Positions 41,726 through 52,289 of a DNA stretch of 64,000 nt are shown here, in pieces (the stretch's first letter is position 1; the number at the start of each line of letters is the position of its first letter). Under the pieces are notes generated by a model. It ran no database searches and was not told where the DNA came from. It saw only the letters and a program-made list of their open reading frames with translations. Position numbers and translations under genes: made by a program. The DNA is taken from the NCBI RefSeq assembly GCF_020510425.1, contig NZ_JAHBAH010000001.1:1178001-1242000 (forward strand). The letters are read 5' to 3'. The DNA comes from Quatrionicoccus australiensis (lineage in GTDB: Bacteria; Pseudomonadota; Gammaproteobacteria; Burkholderiales; Rhodocyclaceae).

Positions 41726-43357
41726 TTAAGTGATTGGTCTAATGGATGTATCAACAACGGACGCATCGAACGACTCGATCACGTCACGCACAAAGGAATC
41801 TTCTTCGATCGAGGCAATCGCCTTGTCCTGGCGCTCGCGCTTTTCGCGCCCGGCAGTTTCGGCCGGGGTATCAACCTCGTTCTGCGCCAATTCGAAACGC
41901 ACCTTCAAAGGACGCCCGAAATATTCGCTCAAGGCCTGCTCCAGACGATCCGGCGCCGGCTTCATCTGCAGATGCGAATGGGACGGCGACAGGCGCAACA
42001 GGCAATCCGCCTCGTTCAACTGGCGCAACTCACAGTGTTGCGCCAGGGTTCGCGCCAGACCGCTCAACTGCAGACCCGAGACGATTTCATGCCAATCCGA
42101 ATCGGCAGCCGACTGCGGCGCAGGCTTGCTGATCGGCGACGCGGACATCACAGGCGCAGACGCCTCCACCGGCTTGACCACGGGCGCTGGCGCAACGGCA
42201 GCAACCGGGCGCGTCACCGGCATGACCGGGGGCCGTGAGCGCGCCGGCACTGAAGCCACGACATCAGCCACCGAGGCCGGCCGGAAGGTATGCAGGCGCA
42301 ACAAGGTCATGACAAAACCGGCATATTCGTCCGGTGCGGTCGACAGCTCATTTCGCCCAATATTCACGATCTGGTAAGCCAACTGCACGAACTCGGGAGA
42401 CAACGCCGCAGCAACCTGCAGCAACTGCTCGCGCTCGGGATCGTCATCATCGACCGCGCCCGGCACGCATTGCGCAATCTGCACCCGCGTCAGCAGCGCA
42501 CCGAGCTCCTGCAAGGCCGCGCCAAACGACAGGCTGCGCACACTCAGATCGGCCGCCACGCGCAGCAGTGCCGAAGCATCACCCGCCTGCAGCGCCTCAA
42601 GAATCGCAAACAGGTAATCCAGATCGACCGTGCCCAGCATGCTGCGCACCTGCGACTCTTCAACCTTGCCGGCACCGTGGGCAATCGCCTGATCGAGCAG
42701 GGACAGCGCATCGCGCATGCTGCCTGCAGCCGAACGGGCAACCAGGGCCAGCGCACCACTGTCGAAGGGAACGCTCTCGGCCTGCAGGATATGCGCCAGA
42801 TGCGTCGTGATGGCACTGACCGGCATCTGCTTCAGATTGAACTGCAGACAACGCGACAGTACGGTCACCGGAATTTTTTGCGGATCGGTTGTTGCCAGGA
42901 TGAATTTGACGTGCTCGGGCGGCTCTTCCAGCGTCTTCAACATGGCATTGAAGGCCGAGTTGGAGAGCATGTGCACTTCGTCGATCACGTAAACCTTGAA
43001 ACGCCCGCGCGTTGGCGCATAGACGGCGTTTTCGAGAAGCTGGCGCATCTCGTCGACCTTGGTGTTGGTCGCCGCATCCACTTCGAGCAGATCGACAAAA
43101 CGACCGCTGTCAATTTCCTGGCAGGCCGAACAGGTACCGCACGGGGTCGCCGTGATGCCACTTTCGCAATTCAGCGACTTGGCGAGAATGCGGGCGATGG
43201 TGGTTTTGCCGACACCACGGGTACCGGTGAACAAATAGGCGTGATGGAGACGCTTTTCGGAAAGCGCATGGGTCAGAGCCCGGACAACGTGTTCCTGTCC
43301 GACTAGCGTAGAAAAATTACGCGGCCGCCACTTGCGTGCAAGAACCTGATAACTCAT
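41726..43357 (-). CDS. dnaX: DNA polymerase III subunits gamma/tau
   Basis: 543 residues from MSYQVLARKWRPRNF. Clamp-loader AAA+ ATPase: Walker A GTRGVGKTT, zinc-binding CGTCSACQEIDSG, DEVHMLSNSAFNAMLKTLEEPP and sensor ATTDPQKIPVTVLSRCLQF. After about residue 370 comes a Pro/Ala/Val linker and the tau C-terminal part contacting the polymerase. I did not see the A6G slippery heptamer that makes gamma in E. coli. Downstream of ffs. Confidence 0.95.
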   Translation of the reverse strand: MSYQVLARKWRPRNFSTLVGQEHVVRALTHALSEKRLHHAYLFTGTRGVGKTTIARILAKSLNCESGITATPCGTCSACQEIDSGRFVDLLEVDAATNTKVDEMRQLLENAVYAPTRGRFKVYVIDEVHMLSNSAFNAMLKTLEEPPEHVKFILATTDPQKIPVTVLSRCLQFNLKQMPVSAITTHLAHILQAESVPFDSGALALVARSAAGSMRDALSLLDQAIAHGAGKVEESQVRSMLGTVDLDYLFAILEALQAGDASALLRVAADLSVRSLSFGAALQELGALLTRVQIAQCVPGAVDDDDPEREQLLQVAAALSPEFVQLAYQIVNIGRNELSTAPDEYAGFVMTLLRLHTFRPASVADVVASVPARSRPPVMPVTRPVAAVAPAPVVKPVEASAPVMSASPISKPAPQSAADSDWHEIVSGLQLSGLARTLAQHCELRQLNEADCLLRLSPSHSHLQMKPAPDRLEQALSEYFGRPLKVRFELAQNEVDTPAETAGREKRERQDKAIASIEEDSFVRDVIESFDASVVDTSIRPIT

Positions 43358-43392
43358 GCGCCCCACACCAAAACAAGAATAGAAAATGGCGA

Positions 43393-43492
43393 GCCTAACC
43401 CCCGGCACTTGCAGTAAGTAGCTGTGGCTGCTTCCTTCCGGACCTGACCAGATTCACCACCCTGCAATGCGGGGAGACCCGCCGGGGCGAAT
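43393..43492 (-). ncRNA. ffs: Signal recognition particle 4.5S RNA
   Basis: Minus strand contains the universal SRP apical core GGTCAGGTCCGGAAGGAAGC followed by AGCC, with closing arms CCCCGGC near the 5' end (43481-43487) and GCCGGGG near the 3' end (43399-43405). About 100 nt, the small bacterial form. Ends are approximate. Upstream of dnaX, a common betaproteobacterial and gammaproteobacterial position. Confidence 0.93.
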
Positions 43493-43531
43493 TCTAGCAC
43501 CGATTCACCGGCCGACGGGCATCCACCAATA

Positions 43532-43564
43532 AAAAACGGGGTACCCGCAGGCACCCCGTTTTGA
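43532..43564 (-). terminator. Intrinsic terminator of ompW
   Basis: Minus strand AAACGGGGT, loop, ACCCCGTTTTTT. Lies between the ompW stop and ffs and can also isolate the two units. Confidence 0.85.
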
Positions 43565-43578
43565 CAAGACGAAAAAGC

Positions 43579-44202
43579 TTAGAAGCGATAGCCGATACCG
43601 ACGCCGGCGGTGATCGGGTTCAGATCAAGCTTGCCGATCTTGCCGCCATTCAACTTTACGTCAGTCGCCATCTGGATGTACTTGACATCAACATTCAGCG
43701 AGACATTCTTGGTCAGGAAATAGTCGAAGCCTACCTGGCCGGCAAGACCCAAACTGGTCTGATCGACACTGACTTTGCCGAGGCCAGCAACATCAAAGCT
43801 CTTCTTGGTGAACAGCGTGTAATTCAAACCAGCTCCGACGTAGGGCTTGAACGCGCCAAGGTCAGCAAAATGGTATTGCAGCATCAACGAAGGAGGCAAC
43901 GCATCGACCTTGCCAATTTTTGTGCCGCCAGCCGCAATGTCGATGGTTTGCGGATAGGTCAGCACAAGCTCAAGAGCGAGGTTCTTGTTGAAAAAATAGC
44001 TGACATCAACCTCGGGAATCCACAAATCCTTGGCTTCGACCTTGCCAACACCTGCGCCAGCCAAACCGTCCTTGTTCCCATTATCCCAAGAGATAGACAC
44101 TGCACGCGCACGCACCATGAAACCACTGTCATCTGCATAGACAGCACCAGCGGAAACCAGACCGGAGGCAACCAGAGCAGCAGCAAGAATCTTCTTATGC
44201 AT
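43579..44202 (-). CDS. ompW: OmpW family outer membrane protein
   Basis: 207 residues. Signal peptide MHKKILAAALVASGLVSAGAVYA, then eight amphipathic strands typical of the OmpW beta-barrel (VSYFFNKNLALELVLTYP; PPSLMLQYHFADLGAFKPYVGAGLNYT as landmarks YHFADLGAFKPYVGAG) and a C-terminal Phe (GVGIGYRF). It is probably a narrow channel for small hydrophobic or cationic compounds. The promoter has an FNR-type box, fitting low-oxygen induction known for E. coli ompW. Confidence 0.92.
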   Translation of the reverse strand: MHKKILAAALVASGLVSAGAVYADDSGFMVRARAVSISWDNGNKDGLAGAGVGKVEAKDLWIPEVDVSYFFNKNLALELVLTYPQTIDIAAGGTKIGKVDALPPSLMLQYHFADLGAFKPYVGAGLNYTLFTKKSFDVAGLGKVSVDQTSLGLAGQVGFDYFLTKNVSLNVDVKYIQMATDVKLNGGKIGKLDLNPITAGVGIGYRF

Positions 44203-44235
44203 TTAATACTCCCTCTTCTTCGTTGAAAGAGGGGC

Positions 44236-44276
44236 ATGCTACGCGCCCCTCAAGAGGGGTTTTTGACCTACATCAA
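44236..44276 (-). promoter_or_regulatory. FNR/ANR-dependent class II promoter of ompW
   Basis: Minus strand TTGATGTAGGTCAA (44276-44263) matches TTGAT-N4-ATCAA in 9 of 10 positions. TAGCAT (44241-44236) is the -10. The box centre would be near -40.5 relative to the predicted start near 44229. Confidence 0.75.
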
Positions 44277-44329
44277 AACGATCATTTATATCGTTTTAAT
44301 CACATTAACGCAATTTATGCACCCAGAAA

Positions 44330-44368
44330 AAAATCCCGGCAGCCGGCAGGCCGGCGACCAGGACCCTC
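44330..44368 (-). terminator. Probable terminator of alaS
   Basis: GC-rich dyad (GCCGGC repeats) followed on the minus strand by GGGATTTTTTTC. Alternative pairings exist, so the exact stem is uncertain. Confidence 0.45.
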
Positions 44369-44384
44369 GGAAAAAGACTGCAAA

Positions 44385-47006
<2,622 letters not shown>

Positions 47007-47050
47007 TAGCTGGCGGCCTTCAAGGCTGTTCATTCGGAGCCGGCAATTTT

Positions 47051-47076
47051 AAAAGAAAAACCCGCCGGGCGGCGGG
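47051..47076 (-). terminator. Intrinsic terminator
   Basis: Minus strand CCCGCC, loop, GGCGGG then TTTTTCTTTT. Ends the small exported protein gene at 47101. Confidence 0.85.
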
Positions 47077-47100
47077 TCTTGTTGCGCAGACCAGGCTGGC

Positions 47101-47454
47101 TTAGCGACGGCGCGGACGGTCAACGCGTCCGTTATGGTTGAAATCATGCTGGCGATCATGCTTCTGGGCATGGATGCGATCGCTTTGCGCGTCCTGCGCT
47201 ACATGCAGACGGGCCCGCTCGCGCTTGGTCACGACACCATCGGCCTTGGCACGATTTTCCATGTTATCCACGCGCTGCTGACCGTTTTCCAGGCGATTCG
47301 CTTCGCGCTGGGTCAGGCTGCCGGAAGCCACTCCCTGGTCGATGCGCTGCTCCTGGTTGGCCTGGCGCTGGTCGACGCGCGGCGTGTTGGCCTGGGCAAA
47401 AGCCAGGACGGGCAGTGCGAGAGCGATAGCGACAACGGTCTTGATGCTTTTCAT
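47101..47454 (-). CDS. Small exported basic protein
   Basis: 117 residues. Signal peptide MKSIKTVVAIALALPVLAFAQ. The mature part is very rich in Arg, Gln, Asn and Asp (VDQRQANQEQRIDQGVASG as QRQANQEQRIDQG; GSLTQREANRLENGQQRV) and ends DFNHNGRVDRPRRR. The pattern of SGSLTxxEAxxL repeats is like exported helical proteins of unknown role found widely in betaproteobacteria. AAGGAGAAAGTC precedes the ATG at 47454. Own terminator. Function unknown. Confidence 0.82.
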   Translation of the reverse strand: MKSIKTVVAIALALPVLAFAQANTPRVDQRQANQEQRIDQGVASGSLTQREANRLENGQQRVDNMENRAKADGVVTKRERARLHVAQDAQSDRIHAQKHDRQHDFNHNGRVDRPRRR

Positions 47455-47518
47455 GACTTTCTCCTTGAGTGGCGGGTCCATTCCCTGAGCGCCATTAGAA
47501 GGTAAAAGCGGGTAAAAA

Positions 47519-48262
47519 TCAGCCGGGAGAATGCAAGCCTTTGTAATCGTTTGTTTCCGGCGCAAACAGGTCGAGGCGATCGGTAAATAACGAGCACACG
47601 CCACGCGCGAAAAGCATTTTTGCCTTTTCTGCGGCGTTGACCGTATAGCAAAGCACGGGAATGCCGGCCGCCCCGGCTTCCTGCAATACATCATCGGTCA
47701 GGTAAGTTGCATTGCAATGCAGGGTTACCGCCTGCAGTTCGTGCAACTGGCGCAGCCAGTCGGCCGGCACCCGATCAAACAGGATGCCGCGCGGAATCTC
47801 CGGCGCCAGATCGCGGGCAACTTCCAGCGCGGCCAGGGAAAAGGAAGAAAGCAAAGGCATTTGCGCCGCGCCGTGCCACACGTCGGCCACCATCCCGGCA
47901 ACCACCTCGGCGGTACGGACGTCATGCCCCTGCGCCGGCTTGATCTCGATATTGGCCAGCAAGCCGAGCTGCCGGCAAAGGAGTGCCGCCTCGGCAAAGC
48001 GCGGCGGTGGCTCGCCACCGCCGGCATCCAGGGCGAATAGCAGCGCATCCGGCATTTCGCAGACCCGGCCGCTGCCATTGGTCGTGCGCATCAGGGTTTC
48101 ATCGTGAATCAGCAGCGGCGTGGCGTCGGCACTGAGCATCACGTCAAACTCGACCGCCCGGAATCCCATGCGGGCCGCCAGCCGTATGCCGGCCAGCGTG
48201 TTTTCCGGAGCGAGAGAGCCGCCACCGCGATGGGCAAACCAGCGCGGCAGCGGCGGCAGCAT
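47519..48262 (-). CDS. ugpQ: Glycerophosphodiester phosphodiesterase
   Basis: 247 residues, TIM-barrel GDPD. Motifs: WFAHRGGGSLAPENTLAG (catalytic His, Arg, Glu), EFDVMLSADATPLLIHDETLMRTTNGSG (landmarks EFDV and HDETLMRTTNG) and IEIKPAQG. Hydrolyses glycerophosphodiesters to glycerol-3-phosphate. No signal peptide, so cytosolic. The ATG shares a base with the ugpB stop (TGATG), indicating coupling. Confidence 0.92.
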   Translation of the reverse strand: MLPPLPRWFAHRGGGSLAPENTLAGIRLAARMGFRAVEFDVMLSADATPLLIHDETLMRTTNGSGRVCEMPDALLFALDAGGGEPPPRFAEAALLCRQLGLLANIEIKPAQGHDVRTAEVVAGMVADVWHGAAQMPLLSSFSLAALEVARDLAPEIPRGILFDRVPADWLRQLHELQAVTLHCNATYLTDDVLQEAGAAGIPVLCYTVNAAEKAKMLFARGVCSLFTDRLDLFAPETNDYKGLHSPG

Positions 48263-49563
48263 CAGAAGGGCTGCGTCTTTTTCAGCGCCGGCTTGGCGCC
48301 GAGCACGGCATTGCCACGCGTCACCGACGTATCGAGCGCCGCCTTGGCCGGCTTCTGGTCGCTCCACACCGCTTCCAGCTCTTCATTGGTGATGATGCGC
48401 ACCGGATCAGCATCCGAGACATGCGAAGCCGGCGAGGCGCCCTTGCCCTTGAGCGAGGCATAGGCCACTTCCAGCGTCTTGTCGCCATCACGCAGAACCT
48501 TGCTGCGTGCCGCGGCACGCGCCGCAGCGGTGAGGGGCAGGCCGCCATAGACACGCACCAACTCAACCTGCATTTCCGGCGACAACAGGAAGGAGACGAA
48601 CTTGGCCGCCTGCTTGTATTCGGCCGGCGAGCGCCCAGCCCCCACCCAAAGCGATGCGCCATCGGCCAGCGAGTTCTGGCGCCCGCCGTAAACATCGTCG
48701 TGATACGGCAGCGCCGCCACACCGAGCTCGACCCCCTTGGCATCACGGAAATCGACATGCTCGCGCGAATCGGTGCTGATCATCGCGCACTCGCCTTCGC
48801 GGAAATGCTGGCTGGCTTCGTTGCGCCGACCGAACAGCTTGAAGTAGTTGGCCTTGGTCCAGGTCGCCATCATCGCCACATGCTTGACCTGCGGCAGGCC
48901 GTTGAAAATCAGCTGGCCCTTGTCGCTGACCGCCGGCACGCCGGAAATCGCACTGACGTTATCAACGTGCACCCAGACCGGCCACGAGGTCGTGTACGGG
49001 CAGGCATAGCCGGCATCCTGCAGCTTGTCGAGCATGCCCTGCATCTCGAACCAGGTCTTCGGCGGCTGCTCCGGATCGAGCTTGGCCTTGCGGAAAGCAT
49101 TCTTGTTATAGAACAGGACCGGCGTCGAATAGATCAGCGGCAAGGCGACCAGACGGCCCTTGGCATCGACGACGCCGGCCTTCAGATCGGCGGAAAGGTC
49201 GCTCAGATTCAAAGGCTGCCCGGCTTTCGCCATCATCGCGTAGAGCGGCACAAAGCTCTTGGCCTGGGTCAGCACATCGCTCATGTCGTAACGACGAACC
49301 AGGTTCAGCCCGGCCGGCTTTTCGCCTTTTTCCAGACGCGTCAGCTTCAGGTTGGCGCCGCTTTCCTTGTTGAAACGATCAACCACCGCCTGCAGTTGCT
49401 CTTCGCCCAGCGGCCCGAGGTTGTGAGCCAGCTCGAAATCGGGCGATGCAACCGGCGCAACTACTACTTGCTTGGCAGCAGGCTTTGCCGGCTTGGCGGC
49501 ATTGGCGGAAAAAGCCAGCGCCAGGCTGACGGCAACGAACAAGGGGCGAATCAGATGCGACAT
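48262..49563 (-). CDS. ugpB: Glycerol-3-phosphate/glycerophosphodiester ABC substrate-binding protein
   Basis: 433 residues. Signal peptide MSHLIRPLFVAVSLALAFSANA, then a family-1 solute-binding fold (PLIYSTPVLFYNKNAFRKA; YPYTTSW-like CPYTTSWPVWVHVDN; WVGAGRSPAEYKQAAKFVSFL). It fits UgpB well and is coupled to ugpQ. No UgpA/E/C genes are near: the upstream neighbour is proQ on the other strand. The transporter must use permeases encoded elsewhere, or this protein has another role. Confidence 0.85.
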   Translation of the reverse strand: MSHLIRPLFVAVSLALAFSANAAKPAKPAAKQVVVAPVASPDFELAHNLGPLGEEQLQAVVDRFNKESGANLKLTRLEKGEKPAGLNLVRRYDMSDVLTQAKSFVPLYAMMAKAGQPLNLSDLSADLKAGVVDAKGRLVALPLIYSTPVLFYNKNAFRKAKLDPEQPPKTWFEMQGMLDKLQDAGYACPYTTSWPVWVHVDNVSAISGVPAVSDKGQLIFNGLPQVKHVAMMATWTKANYFKLFGRRNEASQHFREGECAMISTDSREHVDFRDAKGVELGVAALPYHDDVYGGRQNSLADGASLWVGAGRSPAEYKQAAKFVSFLLSPEMQVELVRVYGGLPLTAAARAAARSKVLRDGDKTLEVAYASLKGKGASPASHVSDADPVRIITNEELEAVWSDQKPAKAALDTSVTRGNAVLGAKPALKKTQPF

Positions 49564-49718
49564 GAATACTCCAGCAATTCGGAAGGAACGCAATTATAGC
49601 GCCCGGGCAACAACGAATGCCCGACGCCGAACATGCGACGCGGCGCACGGATCGCATCAGCAGGACAGGGGTGTGGTACCCTGCTCCCTTCGAACATCCC
49701 ACGCAATCCTTTCGAACG

Positions 49719-50165
49719 ATGAACACCGCTACCGCCACACCCGACGTCGTCCCCGGCCTGAGCCCGCGTGCCCTGCTCAAGAAATTGCAGGCCGACTTCC
49801 CGGTTTTCCGCGACAGCCAGCCTCTGGCCATCGGCATCGACAAGCAATTGCTGGCCCGACTGCCCGACCTCGAACGCAAGACCCTGCGTGTCGCCCTCGG
49901 CATTCACACCAACTCGCTGCGCTACCTCAAGGTCATGGAAAAAGCGACGGTTCGCTTCGATCTCGATGGCAACACCGCAGATGAAGTCACCGACGCCCAT
50001 CGCGCCCACGCCCTCGAAGCCATCCGCGAACGCCTGAAGAAGGAAGCCGACAAACGCCGTGCCGAAAAGGAAGCCGCCGCAGTCGAACACGCAGCAGCGG
50101 AAGCCGAACGTCAGCGCACGGAGAAAATGGGCCAGTTGCTCGCCAAGTTCGGGCGCAATAGCTGA
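49719..50165 (+). CDS. proQ: ProQ/FinO-domain RNA chaperone
   Basis: 148 residues. FinO/ProQ domain (about 15-115): ALLKKLQADFPVFRD, PLAIGIDKQLLARLP, LRVALGIHTNSLRYLKVM, then a charged helical tail rich in Glu, Arg and Ala. It binds structured small RNAs and mRNA 3' ends. The ATG at 49719 gives the domain at a usual distance; the ribosome site is weak. Divergent from ugpB. Confidence 0.9.
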   Translation: MNTATATPDVVPGLSPRALLKKLQADFPVFRDSQPLAIGIDKQLLARLPDLERKTLRVALGIHTNSLRYLKVMEKATVRFDLDGNTADEVTDAHRAHALEAIRERLKKEADKRRAEKEAAAVEHAAAEAERQRTEKMGQLLAKFGRNS

Positions 50166-50169
50166 CACG

Positions 50170-50192
50170 AACGCCGGCATTCAACGCCGGCG
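50170..50192. terminator. Hairpin between convergent proQ and the mini-protein gene
   Basis: CGCCGGCATTCAACGCCGGCG, perfect arms with a short loop, no long T-run. Confidence 0.5.
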
Positions 50193-50414
50193 TAAATTAC
50201 CTTCCCAGCTGCAACGAAATTCGCAGCAGCGATAACGGTAAACGCTGAAAAACAGGCTAAAAAGCCGGTCGACCGGTCGCCGCCGGATCCGGCTCAAATC
50301 CCGGCTGCCACAAGCCGGACAAACCTGCCGCGCCGAACGCCCTCCAGTCGCAGCCACAGAAACACCCGATTGCGCCGGAGCCAGCGCCTGCCATACCTTG
50401 TCCTGATGATTCAT
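50181..50414 (-). CDS. Small Cys-pair (zinc-ribbon-like) protein
   Basis: 77 residues. Two cysteine clusters, CPACGSRD (about 32-39) and YRCCEFRCSW (about 61-70), separated by a basic/aromatic segment RRRPVDRLFSLFFSVYRY, suggest a zinc ribbon. The ATG at 50414 has no strong ribosome site (a weak GAGTG is upstream). No family name is recalled with confidence. It lies between proQ and the autotransporter gene, facing proQ. Confidence 0.55.
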   Translation of the reverse strand: MNHQDKVWQALAPAQSGVSVAATGGRSARQVCPACGSRDLSRIRRRPVDRLFSLFFSVYRYRCCEFRCSWEGNLRRR

Positions 50415-50556
50415 CACCACTCCCTGCACCGAAACCGGTCGAACACAAGGCTGCAAACTAATCAATTTTCATAACAGGCGCGTGACACCGCGCACAAACG
50501 GCGCGGCAATTGCGAAGCGGACACTCACATTGACCGCCTCCAGGCAAAAAAGCACA

Positions 50557-52131
50557 ATGCAGCACCCATCCCGGACCAGAATCGCCCAGCCCATGCGCCA
50601 CCCCGAACTCAAGCTCCTGGCCGTGATCATCTCGGGATGCAGCCTTTTAGCAAGCGAATCGGCCCTCGCCGACACAGTCAGCAGCATTTCGAGTTGGAGC
50701 GATACAACTACGACCCGATTTGCCACACCGCTAACCTCCGACTCGGCCAACACCAACTTTACCGGCTATTCCGGAACTGCCGTGCCTTACGCTATGGGCA
50801 CGTTTTATGTCGGCAGTACCGGCCTTTTTAACGCAACGCTCAATATTGATGGCGTATCGAAAGGCCTCCAGATCATCCAGGGAACCTTTGCTCCCAACGC
50901 AAGCGCCGATCCAACGACGGCGTTATCCAAGTTCATCTACGGCATCCAGTCGACGAAGGATAAGAACACCGGCATCACCCCCCCAAGCATTACAATCCAG
51001 AACGTCAACCTGATCAGCGGACAGCAATACACCTACTTGCAACTGTTTCAGGGATTCACCAGCGGCACGGATGCACTGTTCGCGCTCAGCGGCACGGGCT
51101 GCATCAGTCTGGGAACCAGCAACCTGTGCGCACCGCAATACTCCCGCCTGACCAGCCCGTCAACGCTGGCCACAACCAGTCGGAGCAGCATGCTGGCTGC
51201 TTTCACGCAGATCGGAGAGCGTTTGGACACCCTTCGTTACGGCGCGGCAAACAAGCACTCGGCCAAGCTCGAAAGCCCGGCACAGGATAGCGGGGAAGGC
51301 ACCAAAACCGGCTTGTGGATAAAGTTCTACGGGACCCGAGACCAGCAGACGGCAAAGGACGCTCAAGCGGGCTACAAAGGTGACGGCTGGGGAAGCATCA
51401 TCGGCATCGACCGCGAGTTAGCACCCGGACTCATGGCCGGCATCGCCCTCGCCTATTCGGACACCGGCATTTCTTACCAGAACGAACTGGCCGGCAACAG
51501 CAACTCGGTCAGAAGCACTCAAATTTCCGCGTACGGCAGCAGAAACTTCGGCGCCTACTTCATTGAAGGGGTCGCCGCCTACGCGCAGCAGAAGTACGAC
51601 AACCGCCGCGATACCATACTCAACGGCTACGCCTATGGCAATTTCGCCGGCGAGCAATGGGGCGCGCGTCTCAATGGCGGCCTGCCGCTACCGCTGTCAG
51701 CCAATACCGTCATCACCCCCCAACTCCGCCTTGAATGGAACTGGATCAGACAGGACGGCTACAAGGAGAGCGGCGGCAACGCTCTCGCCGTCAGCGTTGG
51801 CGGAAACAGCATCGAGCGCATGCGAGCAGGCATCGGGGTCCAGCTTGAACACAGCACAACAATCGCCGGCATCAATGCCCGCCCCTATGGCAAGTTGTTC
51901 TGGCAGCACGACTTTCGCAATCGCGGAATCGATGCCCATGTCAGCTTCGCGGACGGCAGTTCCAGCTTTGTCACCCCCGGTCCGACGCTTGATCGCAACA
52001 CCCTGGCCGTCGGCATCGGCATCAGCTTCTTTAACCGGAAGAACTTCACGTCTAGCCTCGGCTACCACCTGACCACCGGCGAGTCTTACTCGACGCAAAC
52101 AGCCCAGGCCAGCGCCCACTGGGCTTTCTAG
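50557..52131 (+). CDS. Autotransporter-domain outer membrane protein
   Basis: 524 residues from the ATG at 50557 (50593 is an alternative that gives a tighter signal peptide, MRHPELKLLAVIISGCSLLASESALA in landmarks). The N-terminal 220 residues after the signal are Ser/Thr-rich with few charged residues and no clear beta-helix repeat. The C-terminal part (about 265-524) is the autotransporter beta-barrel (GLWIKFYGTRDQQ; YGSRNFGAYFIEGVAAYAQ) ending in Phe (SAHWAF). The short passenger has no protease or adhesin motif. Codon use and AT content look slightly less GC-rich than the neighbours. Confidence 0.8.
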   Translation: MQHPSRTRIAQPMRHPELKLLAVIISGCSLLASESALADTVSSISSWSDTTTTRFATPLTSDSANTNFTGYSGTAVPYAMGTFYVGSTGLFNATLNIDGVSKGLQIIQGTFAPNASADPTTALSKFIYGIQSTKDKNTGITPPSITIQNVNLISGQQYTYLQLFQGFTSGTDALFALSGTGCISLGTSNLCAPQYSRLTSPSTLATTSRSSMLAAFTQIGERLDTLRYGAANKHSAKLESPAQDSGEGTKTGLWIKFYGTRDQQTAKDAQAGYKGDGWGSIIGIDRELAPGLMAGIALAYSDTGISYQNELAGNSNSVRSTQISAYGSRNFGAYFIEGVAAYAQQKYDNRRDTILNGYAYGNFAGEQWGARLNGGLPLPLSANTVITPQLRLEWNWIRQDGYKESGGNALAVSVGGNSIERMRAGIGVQLEHSTTIAGINARPYGKLFWQHDFRNRGIDAHVSFADGSSSFVTPGPTLDRNTLAVGIGISFFNRKNFTSSLGYHLTTGESYSTQTAQASAHWAF

Positions 52132-52225
52132 CCTTCCGGCAACGGCCGGGACAACAAACCGCGAACCTTGTCTCGCCCGAACGGGTCGATTGTTACTTCT
52201 TGCCCAAAAGTTACACTCGGTTACT

Positions 52226-52249
52226 TACATACATTCGCGGATGTATGTA
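52226..52249. promoter_or_regulatory. AcrR-type operator before the RND efflux operon
   Basis: A perfect palindrome: arms TACATACAT and ATGTATGTA around the 6-bp centre TCGCGG. Both 9-bp arms are the same as in the 24-bp operator known for E. coli AcrR; only the centre differs. TTACTT (52221-52226) and TATGTA (52244-52249) with 17-bp spacing could be the promoter the operator covers. Confidence 0.85.
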
Positions 52250-52289
52250 GAATCCGAGCATCAATCATCCCAAAATCCGGAGCCCCGAC

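Noticed and set aside
41726-43357. Programmed frameshift in dnaX to make gamma
   Set aside because: No A6G heptamer or following hairpin was found in the reading frame.
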